DNA of 64,000 nucleotides from Meandrina meandrites (GCA_963693305.1 OY855912.1:3708501-3772500); one strand, 5' to 3'. Counted from the stretch's first letter, positions 10,173-21,169 are shown. Translations and numbers: made by a program. Notes: generated by a model not told the origin, from the sequence alone.

Positions 10173-11215
10173 CTAAAAACCATTTCATATCATTTCATAT
10201 AATAAATTTAATTAACTTTCCTGTGGATTAACGGACTGTATCAACTGGAAACTTCAATGATGCCGAGACAGCTGCCATTAAAGGCAGTACGAAATACATT
10301 TAAGTTCCTAATTAATTCATTTTGATTGGCTTGTCGAGTATTATAACAACGTTGGATTTTAACAAAACAAATTCTATAATTCTCACGATGCTTAATACAG
10401 TAAATAAATACGAACGAAATTAGGTTATCCATTCTGGTGTTTGAAGATTGCCGTTGATTGCTTCGTTTTCTCCCTTATACAGGTGTTCTGTTCTGAAATT
10501 TACCGTGAAAATATTATAAGGAAAAAACTGTTGAAACTGAGGATTTTTATACTCTTTTGCGATATTAGGTTTTAATTGGAAACGTGAGCTTACGTGCAGC
10601 ATGGGTGTTCTAGTGAAACTCAACTTTTACTTTAATAGATAGGTTTTTTTTCTAAGAAACCATCAACTTTTACCGCTAACAAATTTTAAATGTTACGTTA
10701 GGACAAATTAAACAAAGAAAATTAGTCCAATTGCGAAATTAATCACAACTTCTAAGTTCTCACGGAAGTAATTATAGTTTCTGCTAAAAATGGATCGGTA
10801 GCCAGAAAATAATGGCGATGCATATGTCAGAAAATGAACTTTCAGTCAGAGAAAAACAAAAGGCTGTGGGAAAAGAGCAGTTGCTGTTGAATAAACTTTA
10901 ACATTCAGAAGACTTAAATTCAGCTCATTCATCATACTTCTAACATAAATCGCATCTTTCTCGCTTCACCCATCCTCCAACGAGTTATTTGAAAACTGAA
11001 CTCATTTCTGGACACCAATTTTATAATACGACATCTTGGTAAAGACTAACTTTATTGGTCAACGACGCAGCCGTTGATTTCACAAATCCGTCCACAGATA
11101 GGAGGTAAGTACGGTAACAGTTTGTTATATGCTCCATGACCTTTAGGGATCGTGCCGGTATTTTTAACGTTTTCAAAACCAGGTAATTGCGAAATAACAT
11201 ACATGTGCTTGTTTA

Positions 11216-11419
11216 ATGAAAAATGTTAACAGTGATAATGAAAAGTTATCATTTATGTTGCAGTTCTCGCTTAAGGATGTCAATGGAGGATCCTTTGAGT
11301 CCCTAGTAGTGATACAAGCCAGGACGAGAGGTAATCATGTTAACTATCTCACTTCACTCCCAAACACGAGTATCTCGCTATATGTTCGACCCGATAACCT
11401 GATCAATTTCAACCAGTAA
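11216..11419 (+). CDS. Conserved leader ORF upstream of GPCR copy 3 (67 aa, unknown)
   Basis: Near-identical counterpart of the frame at 66-269: same length, same stop and same splice donor over the stop (CCA|GTAAGT, exon end 11415). The differences from unit 1 are scattered substitutions, several of them changing the amino acid. The next acceptor is at 12375, just before the receptor ATG. A 5' UTR exon with an upstream ORF is the most economical reading. Confidence 0.25.
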   Translation: MKNVNSDNEKLSFMLQFSLKDVNGGSFESLVVIQARTRGNHVNYLTSLPNTSISLYVRPDNLINFNQ

Positions 11420-12378
11420 GTATTCCTTCCTAACACAGATACAACCATCCAAACTGAGCCACACAAAATACCAGTTTTCGTTAAAAAAAATCAAAGCAGT
11501 TTTATTAACATCAGCAGTTTTATTAACATCATTTCACATTCTATTTTAAGGGCTTTGTCACGGATTTTAACAGATTTTTGAACAGCCAAAATATATATTT
11601 GTGTCAAAAATTGCAATATTTGAGCACTGAAACTGCTAACATCTTTAAAAAAATCAATATTTATAGCCGTGGTTTGATTTCTCTGTGCAAATTATATTAA
11701 GGTTATATTTCTCTTTAAAGGATCAAAGATAATGTTTTCCATGGGTTAAGCTGCCTTATGCTCATTTCAGAATAGTTAAGACCAAAATCGACGACGTAGC
11801 TCCATTAAGACAGTCCTAATCTTTTTCGAAAAAAAATATATTGGAAATAAGAAGGCAAGAAGTAATTCAGTGTTCAACGAAAAATCTGAAACTACACAAT
11901 CGAGCAGTAGTAACTCAGTCAGCTTAATAATTAAAACTGTTATAAATAGAGGTCCTCGTAAAAAAGTAAAATTTAAAATAGTCATTTAATCCATAACGTT
12001 ACCTAAAAGTTAAAAAGATTAAACTACCAAAAAAAATCAAAGGTTAAAATATAAAAATCATGCATAAGGGACATGATTTTATGGCCTATCATCTTCGGTT
12101 TTCTTGTTATCCCGGTTGTCCTACCGGCCGCTATGAGTATGTGGCTTTGTTTTCGTCTTGCTGTAGTAGAGCAGACATTCGTTGCAACCACGTGACTAGC
12201 TGTCATCTCATACATAATAATTAATTGAAGACATTCACTACAAACATTCGAACCATTCATTTCGTTTATTACGATTTATGTTATAGAATCAAAATGATAC
12301 GATAGTTTATCAGTATCTGAAATTTTCTGTATTGGAGATGACGCTTTGACTAACCTATACCATGTTTCATTTCAGGTA

Positions 12379-13332
12379 ATGTTGTCCTCTGTGAATCTGA
12401 CTGTATCTTCAGGAAGTCTTCCTTATCAAAGATGCCTCATCTCTAATATTCCTGAGAATGTGCAGCACACATTGCGCGACGTCACCAACTTCATTGTCAT
12501 TCCTCTCAACATGCTGGTGGCCTTCCTGTCGCTCATGAGTAATTCTCTCGTTGTAACTGCTGTGATGCGCACACGATCCCTTCAGCATCCTTCATTGCTA
12601 CTGCTGTGCAGTCTCTCAATAACTGACTTGTTGTGGGCCTTGTTTTCCATTGTCAGAGACACGGTAAGGTTTTCACGAGAAGATCTTTGTCTTGAAGAAA
12701 GCAAGGAAGAGCCTTGGTTTGCTTCTTTATGTGCGATGGCAACCCTTGGTAACCTAGCCATAATTAGCTTAGATCGGTGTCTAGCGGTGAGCAAACCCTG
12801 GTGGTACCGTAACAATGTGAAACGATTACGAGTTGTCAAACAGTCATCTGCCGTTTGGCTTTACAGTTTGGCGGCATCGGGATTGGTTTACGCAAGTGAG
12901 CATTCCCTTATTCCTGGTATAGCACCACTAGCTGTTGGAAGTTTATTGTATATTTTTTGTTTCCCTCTCATAATTTCTTCTTATATTGGCATATTTATCG
13001 CAAATAGGCGCCACAAACGTTCGATGCATCAGCATAGTGGTCATGTGCTCGCCGCGTTAAAGCGGGAAAAGAAATTGGCAAACACAGTCGGTTTGATTCT
13101 GTTAGTGCTTCTATTCACTTTCTTACCAGCACTCACTTTTCCGTTGGCTCTGTTATTATTGGGGTACAAAAATTCAGAATTCCCTCCCTGGCGGCCAATC
13201 TATTCTTTCTTTATCACCTTAAATGGTTTACTAAATCCACTGCTGAACTATGGACGGAATGCAGATGTCCGAAGAGCAGTGCGTGGTTTAATCCGGTGTC
13301 CCCAGTGTGCTGCAAGAGTCAGGCCTGAGTAA
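12379..13332 (+). CDS. Rhodopsin-like GPCR, copy 3 (317 aa, short C-tail)
   Basis: Class A receptor paralogous to the 2199 and 7920 genes. ATG 12379 follows the acceptor TTTCAG (12370-12375). TM2 Asp83, DRC at 132-134 and NPLLNY at 286-291 are as in copy 2, and TM5 is of the copy 2 type (IPGIAPLAVGSLLYIF). Just after the CPQCAARV stretch, 29 bases present in copy 2 (8860-8888) are missing. The frame shifts and the protein ends RVRPE, 20 residues shorter than copy 2. The seven helices are untouched, so the receptor may still work with a shorter cytoplasmic tail. Sequence alternates between copy 1-like and copy 2-like patches. Confidence 0.88.
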   Translation: MLSSVNLTVSSGSLPYQRCLISNIPENVQHTLRDVTNFIVIPLNMLVAFLSLMSNSLVVTAVMRTRSLQHPSLLLLCSLSITDLLWALFSIVRDTVRFSREDLCLEESKEEPWFASLCAMATLGNLAIISLDRCLAVSKPWWYRNNVKRLRVVKQSSAVWLYSLAASGLVYASEHSLIPGIAPLAVGSLLYIFCFPLIISSYIGIFIANRRHKRSMHQHSGHVLAALKREKKLANTVGLILLVLLFTFLPALTFPLALLLLGYKNSEFPPWRPIYSFFITLNGLLNPLLNYGRNADVRRAVRGLIRCPQCAARVRPE

Positions 13333-14382
13333 TCCTTCCGCTGAAACAGTTGACTTACAATAATGTCTTCGTCGTTTATGATAGAGGGGGACATTAGGGT
13401 TTGCCGTATTGCGGTATTGGCCAATTTTTCATTCGGTATTGCGGTAATTTTAATCTTGAATTGCGGTACTGCGGTATCCTCCATACCTACGAAATTCTTT
13501 GCGTTTTGGTCGACGATAGTCGGTATAAAACCGTTTACTAAACTTTTTCCGACCATTTGTAGCCGCTTCTGATCGTTTCAGAAGCAACTTGAGACAGCCT
13601 TATTTTGTGATACATGCAGTTTGATCTACAATTTGACTGTTTTAACAATCAGTCTATTCTCGTCCTTTAAAAAGCCCGACTGCCACATTTACGATTAGCC
13701 TAGCAAATAATTAAAACTAGAGATTTCACATGGGAATATTAGGGAATTCCAGGCTCTTCTTTACACTTATTATAAAGAAAGAACATGATGCCACTCTTAA
13801 CATTCTAAATAACTTATAGTTTTCTTAAACACTTCTGTTGGTACACGAATACGCAAATGCCTTTAATTTATGAATATATTTCGAATTGGTGCTGTTGCTG
13901 TTTTTGTTTTGTTGTCTTTCTTTTTTTTTTCGTATCTGCGTCGATTACAAATTAAAATCCTGCCAAAGAACAAGATTTTTCCTTATCAATGTCCTCCACA
14001 TTGTTTCAGCTTGCCCTGATGATTTCCCATGATGCATTCAAAAGCGTTTATTGATACAAGGGACACAATGTAAACTACTGGGAAATAAACAAAATTTACC
14101 CAACAACGTTTCCAAAAACTAAATGGTTTTATTTTATTTAGAAATAATAACTTATTTATAATATCTTTGTCAATCAAACTGATGTCCACCATTCAGAAAA
14201 CTAAATGACCCTCAAAGACAGAGTACTGACGTATTAGCTGCTATTAGCGCCCTCTCGGTAGATATTCGTTTCAACCGGGTGTGGCTAAGAATGGGAAAAG
14301 GGGAAAAGAAGCCACGATAGATTGGTAAAAATTGAGCATATCAAAACTAAAGGAAAAACATGAAAAATAAGCAAAGCTAGCG

Positions 14383-14456
14383 TGTTTCCGGCCGGACTCG
14401 AACCGGCGACCTTTCGGTTACCAGCCGAACGCGCTAACCGATTGCGCTACGGAAAC
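14383..14456 (-). tRNA. Chimeric tRNA, anticodon GGT (Thr), valine-type and asparagine-type halves
   Basis: Perfect cloverleaf on the minus strand. The acceptor GTTTCCG/CGGAAAC is fully paired, with discriminator A. The D arm is GCGC-AATCGGTTA-GCGC, the anticodon stem TTCGG/CCGAA, the loop CTGGTAA (anticodon GGT), and the T arm GCCGG-TTCGAGT-CCGGC. The acceptor and T arm are those of the tRNA-Val at 4421-4493. The D and anticodon arms equal those of animal tRNA-Asn except for one base in the anticodon (GTT to GGT). By anticodon it would read threonine ACC, but cytosolic eukaryotic tRNA-Thr for that box normally carries AGT. Its charging identity cannot be predicted. The flanks match those of the 4421 gene. 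Confidence 0.85.
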
Positions 14457-15605
14457 TTCCTTGTACACGTGACGGCTGTTCTATTTTACTTATCCAAAAA
14501 CTGAGTTTATAGACGGCTTAAACAATGAATGTTTTGTTCTGAGATGCTTGCAAGCCGTGCCAGTAGGTTCTGTGAGCCTGTTCTCCCGGGAAGATTTCTT
14601 ATGTGAGGCGAAGAATTCACTAGACCACTGCTGAGGTCGCTTCGTGAAGTTGTTGACTATTTCCTATGTTTTCGCCTCAGGCGGCGGCGTCCGGCCGCAG
14701 AAGCAAAATATTCAGGCGCACGCGAGAGAAATCCTCTGGTACCCAGGCTAATCGTATTTCTAAGGGTAGACAAATAAAAAACATATCACGGCGAAGAAAG
14801 CAATAACCTTTCTTCTCTTTACTTAAACCAATAATAGTTTTTTTGTGTGTGTAAGTTTTAAAACCAGTGTCCTGAATTGTTCGTGAAGTTTTTCTCCCCT
14901 CCCTGATTACACTTATTAAAGAAATTAGAAAGGAGCTACGTGACTTTATTAAATTTATATCTCGTGACATCATCTTAATGCAGTGGCCAAAGGCGTACCA
15001 AAATTTTGTATTTTAATGTGATAGCATAATTGTGTAATTGATATTTGGCTACTGAATACCAACTTCAGCTAGCGCGTGAAATGCAAGCTGTGACAAAGAT
15101 ATAGACAAAAACATAGCTTATTTTATCGTGGAAACAAGCGCTAAGCTAAGATCATTCCACAACACTAATTTAAGGACATAAATCCAGTCTCCGGCCGTCA
15201 ACCACATATATACTCGAGTAAGAGCTTGCAAATGTCTGGCTGTAGCACTGTTTGATTCAAAGGGCTATAGTTCCAAAATATGTGGAAAGAGGTAAAATTA
15301 GGGGTATTCTGAGTCAAACTATCCTCATGACTGAATCCTACATAAACAATCATTTCGTCGCCATTTGGAGTATCAGTCTCCCCTTGGTGCCAGAGGAGTC
15401 TTTTCCTAGATTTGCACACATAAGTTACTATGATCACGAGCCATTGTTTTCTGTATATCTTAGTTTCTGATTTACAAAAACCAGGATTACCACTTGAAAC
15501 TCGAACTACTTGCAAATGATTTGTCTTTTTCAAACTTGCGTGCCAGCATTCATTGTAAAAGATCTAGAACACCAATGTTCTTACGTGTTAAGAATACGCG
15601 TGTAA
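14457..15605. other. Intergenic, no recognised gene
   Basis: Contains a 111-codon frame on the minus strand (15198-15533) with no family resemblance that I can see and no flanking splice or promoter signals, and a 98-codon frame at 14677-14973. Both look like chance frames. Confidence 0.4.
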
Positions 15606-15760
15606 TTATTATCCAACACTGCTTCCTAGGGTACAGATAACGCGCGAAACGAGTACAAATATCACAAGATATTTGTACTCGTCTCATTCCCCCGACCGTG
15701 CGAAAGGTTAAAAACCTTGGCAAGTCTTAATTTTGGGGAAACGAAAACGTTGGATAATAA
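15606..15760. mobile_element. Small TIR element with palindromic core
   Basis: The ends TTATTATCCAAC and GTTGGATAATAA are inverted repeats. The centre holds a hairpin GAGTACAAATATC/GATATTTGTACTC near 15650-15682. Size and structure fit a MITE of 155 bp. No clear target duplication. Confidence 0.6.
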
Positions 15761-15761
15761 A

Positions 15762-15890
15762 TCTCTTATTAGACATTTTAGTGTGGACAGTGTGTATTAT
15801 CGCTGTAAATTTTTACTCATCATTTGTATTTATTTGCATGACTCGTAAAAATATACAGCGATACTACACACTAAAATGCCTAACAAGATA
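15762..15890. repeat. Inverted repeat with CATTTTAGTGTG arms
   Basis: Arms of about 45 bases. The left arm contains CATTTTAGTGTG and TATCGCTGTA; the right arm contains their complements TACAGCGATA and CACACTAAAATG. It abuts the 15606-15760 element and may be part of the same insertion. The ORF on top of it (15733-15954) is a by-product of the palindrome. Confidence 0.6.
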
Positions 15891-16199
15891 TATATATATA
15901 CGACGGCATAAGAGATTACTAACTGATATTTTCTTTCGTGGTTCATATGTTTAGTCAGAATTACACATGCCCGTCTATCGCAGCTAGTAAAGCACCTTGT
16001 TAGGTGCGTTATGCTTGGCTTGCTTCAAATTAAATCAAAAGCCAAACTTGTCAGCTATATATTAACAGCAATTCGTGGAAACTAAACCATGAGCTCTACG
16101 CTTTATCTACAGTAAGACTTATCAGCTTGATCGAAGAGTCTTAGTTATCAGAATGTTATCATAGATCCCCTGCAGTCATTCATTGTTATTTATGTATCT

Positions 16200-16860
16200 A
16201 GAGCTTATTTTTTCAAAACATGGCTTATGTGTATTTCACCGTTCTCAAAATACGCTTAAAACTAGACAATATTAAAATTTTAAGTGAAGCAGTCTTTTTT
16301 TCTCCTCCACTCTCTTGGTCCTCCTTTTTGCTCTTTTTATTATTTTTTTTTGGAGGGGGGGGAACATTTTTGGTCGGATTTTTGGGCCTACTAGTGTAAG
16401 AAAATCGTATTTAAAATTATGTTAAGTCTGAGCCTTACTAACCCTGTCCACAGACATAAGTTATACATCGCCGCACTTCGGTTTTGATTTAAAATTTAAA
16501 AGTTGTTACAAGAAGTGCTTGACAATCGATGCTGAGAAGAATTGACAATGCACTGACTTCAGATACAAACGCCTCACCGCTATACCGTTTAAGTGCAATC
16601 AATATTTGTGGATGTCAAACAGAAAGAAACCGCCTCAATTTTTATTTGAGCTTTTCAATGGAAGCGACTCCACTTAATCGACCATTGGACGAGAAACTTG
16701 CGTGCGGTTTATTATAATTGTTATCAAGACTTGTTGACGTCACCTAATTGCACTGAAGTACTCCGGAAAGAAACTGGATGCAATATTGCTTGATCATGTG
16801 GAAAGCTCTTGGTTGTTTTATTACGAGCAGCTGCTACAACAATACTTTACACGAAAGGAA
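16200..16860. other. Spacer before GPCR 4, low-complexity tract
   Basis: Includes a pyrimidine-rich and T/G-run tract at about 16300-16375. No gene seen; the 62-codon frame at 16529 is not supported. Confidence 0.4.
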
Positions 16861-16864
16861 GACA

Positions 16865-16870
16865 TATAAG
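16865..16870 (+). promoter_or_regulatory. Possible TATA box for the 16931 GPCR
   Basis: TATAAG 61 bases upstream of the ATG at 16931, followed by a region that could hold a start site about 30 bases on. Position only; no experimental support. Confidence 0.25.
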
Positions 16871-16930
16871 TTTACATCTACACAGTGAGTGGGCATTGAG
16901 GAACACAGCTAATTAACGATTGAAGACAAA

Positions 16931-17962
16931 ATGCTCAACCTCACCTATGGAGCTATTGAGAACGCAAGCTTGGACAAACTAAAAGGGAGTTGCAGACAGT
17001 TGGATACGTTTTTCAGCAGTGCAGATAGTGATGTTATTTTGCTTACAGATACAATCGTTTGTGTACTGAATTCCTTGTTCAGTTTCGTCGCTGTATTCGC
17101 TAACATTCTTATTTTGTACGCGTTGTACAAAGCTTCCTCGCTGCATCCTCCATCGAAAGCTCTGTTGTGCAGTCTTGCTCTGTCAGATCTGGGTGTTGGC
17201 GCCATTGTGCAGCCGCTGTTTGTAGCTTACAGATGGGCGCAAATCGACGGCAACCTTCCACAGCTCTGCACTGCAGGAATTATATCTCACATCGAAGGAA
17301 GCCATTTGTCTGCTGTTTCGTTCCTAACCATGACAGCCATCAGCATTGACCGGCTTCTCTCGTTGGTTCTTCGAGTCCAGTATCAATCTGTTGTTACATT
17401 GAGAAGGGTTCTTGTCGTGCTAGCCGGAATCTGGATTGGAGGCGGCTTGTGGGCTTCCACCTGGACGAGAAATCAGAACAACTACACCCTTGTGAGCATC
17501 GTTTATATCCCACTTTGCTTTTCCATAACGTTCTTCGCTTACTTGAAAATCTATTTCTGTCTTCGAAAGCAAGCCTGTAAAATGGGAAGACATGTGAACC
17601 CACTGAAATGTATCAGGAATACACACAATATTAATTTCTCGCGATATAAGAAATCTGTAGTTAGCATGTTTTATTTATTTTGTGTGCTTGTTGTCTCCTT
17701 TCTGCCCTACTTGTGTCATAAAATTGCAGTAGCCATTTCCGGTTGGGGTACCTCAACCTCGGTTTTGTTTAGTTTTGGTTTGACTATGGTCTACTTGAAT
17801 AGTTCTCTAAATCCGCTAATTTACTGTTGGAGGATATTAGAGCTGAAACAAATTGTGGCTCGCGTCTTGTTCCGCTGTCGTGAGCGTTCCGCGGTGGAAG
17901 AGGTCAAATTTATTTCCTCTCGAAACCAAGTGAAAATCTTGTCGTATAAACCTTACTTGTAA
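16931..17962 (+). CDS. Rhodopsin-like GPCR 4 (343 aa)
   Basis: Single-exon class A receptor of the plasma membrane. The first ATG of the frame lies in AAAATG context. N-glycosylation sites are visible at Asn3 and Asn11. TM1 carries Asn58 (ANILIL), TM2 LALSD (Asp86), and Cys113 lies at the top of TM3. The TM3 end is DRL (140-142), TM4 has W, TM5 has the conserved proline (IPLCFSITFFAYLKIY), TM6 has SFLPYL without CWxP, and TM7 NPLIY (294-298) is followed by CWR. The second extracellular loop is short and without a cysteine. Its closest relative in the window is the inverted gene at 21170-22213, with very similar TM1-TM3. It belongs with cnidarian receptors often annotated as melanocortin- or adenosine-receptor-like; the ligand is unknown. 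Confidence 0.92.
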   Translation: MLNLTYGAIENASLDKLKGSCRQLDTFFSSADSDVILLTDTIVCVLNSLFSFVAVFANILILYALYKASSLHPPSKALLCSLALSDLGVGAIVQPLFVAYRWAQIDGNLPQLCTAGIISHIEGSHLSAVSFLTMTAISIDRLLSLVLRVQYQSVVTLRRVLVVLAGIWIGGGLWASTWTRNQNNYTLVSIVYIPLCFSITFFAYLKIYFCLRKQACKMGRHVNPLKCIRNTHNINFSRYKKSVVSMFYLFCVLVVSFLPYLCHKIAVAISGWGTSTSVLFSFGLTMVYLNSSLNPLIYCWRILELKQIVARVLFRCRERSAVEEVKFISSRNQVKILSYKPYL

Positions 17963-18014
17963 CTTTATGAGTTTTGTGTTACTATCTTTGAAAGATGCAT
18001 TGTAAAACTTAAAA

Positions 18015-18020
18015 ATTAAA
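18015..18020 (+). other. Polyadenylation signal variant ATTAAA for GPCR 4
   Basis: ATTAAA 53 bases after the stop of the 16931 receptor. It is the common variant signal and suitably placed. Confidence 0.35.
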
Positions 18021-18737
18021 TGTGACAAAAAATAACAAACGCTCCATTGTAAGATTCTATATTATATTATTAGCTTACCAGAAGGTACTATATAAGCTGA
18101 GAATATTAATTAAAACAAGTGAAAAAGATAAAATGAAAATCAGTGTATTATTATTATTATTACAATGTCAACTACATTATATAAATGGAAGAAAGCATGG
18201 TTCAAACTTCCTTTAGATGCTAATTTGGACTGCCGTTCAATAATAATATTGGACCCTCTTAGAAAACCGACAATAGATTATTCATAAAACTGCAAAAAAG
18301 ATATATAATAATGAAAATGAAGACATCATGTCAGCGGGACGTTGCATGACTTAGTGTTTTCACAGCAAAATGAATAAAGAAATGTAAAACGCTTTTTTCT
18401 GGTTTGAAGTTCATTGTCAGAGTCCCATAGAGTTTGTATCGATATCAAGGACAATTCGTTTCTCAAGTTTGGCATTGTTTGTTATCTGTTATCAACACCG
18501 GTCAATACATGAAGTGAACCGACAGTAACGTCAGCCAGGCAACTTGACCAATATCCTACAATAATGAATATATTATAGCCTGCAAAACAATGCGTCAGCG
18601 AAACAGTCACTGCAAGCAAGGCACGTTACACCTTGTAGAGAATTAACGACGTCGACATGACGGTGTAAGATATTTTTTAACCCACCAGCATAACTATGAA
18701 ATAAAAGAGAATAGTTGGGTGATTAAGCAGGACAATG

Positions 18738-19168
18738 GGGCTTGTACTAAAACCCGAACAGGAAACGAATCCACCGAAGCAAAAACGACCGAAAAGAGCA
18801 CTGGAACCACCGAAACCATGCATGGAAACCGCCGAAACAACCGAAACGAAACAAATTCACCGAAACAGGCGAAACCCACTACCATTATTGAAAGCTAACC
18901 GTAAACAGGCTAACCTGAGCGTTATTCACGCCTGAAACCGACGGTGCTATTCCGGCTAACCGCGGAGTGCAAGTCTTTAGGCCTGCAGCCAGCTTGCCCT
19001 CCTGTCCGCCGGAATGACGTTCAGGTTAGCCTGTTAACGGTTAGTTCTCAAGAACGCTAATGTCGCTTGCATTGTTTCGTTGATTCTATTTCGTTTTGTT
19101 TCGGTCGTTTCGGTGACGTGGTTTTGCTCGTTTCGTTTCATCGTTGTCTCGGGTTTTAATACATGCCC
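18738..19168. mobile_element. Palindromic MITE-like element with CCGAAAC repeats
   Basis: The ends GGGCTTGTACTAAAACCCGA and TCGGGTTTTAATACATGCCC are inverted repeats. The arms are rich in CCGAAAC (left) and GTTTCGG (right) repeats, and an inner inverted pair carries AACAGGCTAACCTGA (near 18902-18918) and TCAGGTTAGCCTGTT (near 19021-19035). The centre has the motif GCTAACCGCGGAGTGC, which resembles the 21-bp minisatellite at 38213 and 63292. No transposase. Confidence 0.65.
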
Positions 19169-19773
19169 AACACGGGCCATACATTAGCACTGTCACAACC
19201 TCGTTCAACTTGGCATGTCTGTCTTTTCTTGGCATGCTGGGCTGTCATGATGGGTTTCAAGATGACTTACGTCTGTCCTTGTGCGAATTTGCTTCCAAAC
19301 TATTGTAACGCAAAGCTATTTTTGTCCTAACTTCAAAACGACAGTAAAAACTGTTGGAAACCATCCAAGCATTTCTCACTATTAACACTAAGCCGTAGTT
19401 TAATTGCTTCTCCTACTTCGAATGTTAATTTCAGATCGAAGAAAATTACAAAAGCTAGCTATTCATGAAAAGATCAAGGTATGGTTATTCATAACTCATC
19501 ACAGTCTTAAAGAGTTCTATTGTCAACTCATTTCCAAGCAGTATTTTTAACGCTACTTGTAAGCCCCTCCGCATATAAACTCCCCTGGTTATAAGCCCAC
19601 CCAAAAGCTTTTACGGAGTTGTATAGGCCCAGGGCTTAGAGCCGGGATTTTACATTTTTATTCAGGTGAAGAAAGGCGTATTATTAGCGTCCGAAACGTC
19701 CGAGATTTATCGTAAGCCAGCGGCAGCCATTTTGTATCCGTTCGTATCCGTTTAAAAATCAAGAAGTCAACTA

Positions 19774-20052
19774 CAGTTGAATCCGAATGACTTGAAGCTT
19801 CAAGGGAAATCGAAAAAGGTTCAAGTTACTGATAGTTCAAATTCTTGGCGGTAATATCGGGAGTTCGAGTTATTGACGGTAATATTATAATAGGAAAATG
19901 ACCTGGAATGGAATAGAAAAAGGTTCAAGTTATCGGAGGTTCGAGTTATCCGGGGTAAATAAGTAAGAAAATGACCTGGAGGGGAATCGAAGAATGTTCG
20001 AGTTGGTAGGAGGTTCGAGATATTTGAGCTGAGTAATCGGGGTTCAACCGTG
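19774..20052. mobile_element. Pogo/Tigger-like non-autonomous fragment
   Basis: Starts CAGTTGAATCC and ends near GGGTTCAACCG, with repeated GGTTCGAGTTATC stretches between. The same motif, in the other sense (CGATAACTCGAACC), fills 60234-60876. Such ends are typical of Tc1/mariner-pogo (Tigger) elements, which suggests that family. No transposase frame is present. Confidence 0.5.
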
Positions 20053-21085
20053 CAGTCAGTGTACAGTACGTCTAAAAAACATTAAATCCTATGCGACAAT
20101 GCACATACACGAATGTTTTATTCTTTTACATCATGATCACTTTTACACAATAGATATGTTTGAGTTTTCCTATGATAGCATCAATTAATTAAAATGTTAT
20201 CATCTTGCTTGCCTCACGTCACCTTACTGTCAAACCACATCCATTTATGATTAAAAAGCGCTTGAAATTGAAACTAGATAGCAAAGTTTTAATTAATTTT
20301 TGCCTTTTAATTTAAGGAGTGCGAGAACTTTGTCAACAATTGACTTTATTGAAAGGCGTTACTGTCAGATGGTCCTTTATAAAATCAGGTTTCCAACTGT
20401 GGAGAAAAACTTCAGATGAAAGCTTGTATTCTAATGCGAACGGTGTTAAGAATGTATGTTCATGACTGTAGATTGTAAAAAGATACATTTGCACAGGTTC
20501 CCAGACGGCAATATTTCTTTCAATCCACAGATCATCCATAAGCAGTATGTTGGCAAGACGCCAACTGTTTACAGTGAAACATTTGCTTGCTTTCACCAAA
20601 TGATGCAATGAACGATTTTTACGTAGAATAAACTAGCCGTCGTGAGCTATTAAATAAGTAATAAGTAATTTATGACTTTAAAACTAAGACACGGCTTTAC
20701 TATGATATCGTACTTGTTGTCATCAGACTTGAAATAAAATATATTAATATTGAGCTTTGATACTTCTGCCAACCTTATTTATTTTTCGTTTGTCAATATT
20801 CTAGAGACTGTTCGTAAACAATACTTTGGGAATAAGTCTACCCGGTATCGTGGCAAAATCCCGAGGAGGAGATCTAAAAATAAAGATTTTCTCCTCATGA
20901 AATTTTTAAAGCATTGACAACGGGGAGGGCTCCTTTTATCTAAATATCATGAAAACTGCTTTACTTGTTAAATCTGTGTCTGTTTCCCTAAGGTTTAAAT
21001 TGTTATAACTGCTGGATCATCTTAAACTATAGCACAAAATATACTTAAAAGTTACTTAAAACTGCAATATTAGAGAGAACTTCCA
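20053..21085. other. Intergenic between the inverted GPCR pair
   Basis: AT-rich spacer. The 91-codon frame at 20333-20608 is not supported by any family resemblance. No gene seen. Confidence 0.4.
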
Positions 21086-21091
21086 TTTATT
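21086..21091 (-). other. Polyadenylation signal AATAAA for GPCR 5
   Basis: TTTATT on the plus strand, i.e. AATAAA on the minus strand, 79 bases past the stop of the 21170-22213 receptor. Confidence 0.45.
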
Positions 21092-21169
21092 ACAGAAAAA
21101 TTGTTTTAAATATCAAACAGCACATAAAGTAGTTTAGCATTGAGTATTTTCACGATTTTAATATGGGTC

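Larger units (their letters stand above)
10370..14456 (+). repeat. Segmental duplication unit 3 (mosaic)
   Basis: Third receptor unit. The 5' flank (10370-11150) matches unit 2. From 11153 to about 11480, and again from 11810 to 12380, it matches unit 1. The receptor exon alternates between the two, and from about 12715 through the 3' flank it follows unit 2. The tRNA end pairs with unit 1. A candidate first exon ends at the strong donor GAG|GTAAGT (11104/11105), which unit 2 has lost (GAGGAAAGT). Confidence 0.75.

Noticed and set aside
15198..15533. 111-codon frame on the minus strand between the receptor array and GPCR 4
   Set aside because: No family resemblance and no supporting signals; a competing frame exists on the plus strand.
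18735..18935. Pro/Lys-rich frame (PKQKRPKRALEPPKP)
   Set aside because: Comes from CCGAAAC repeats of the inverted-repeat element at 18738-19168.
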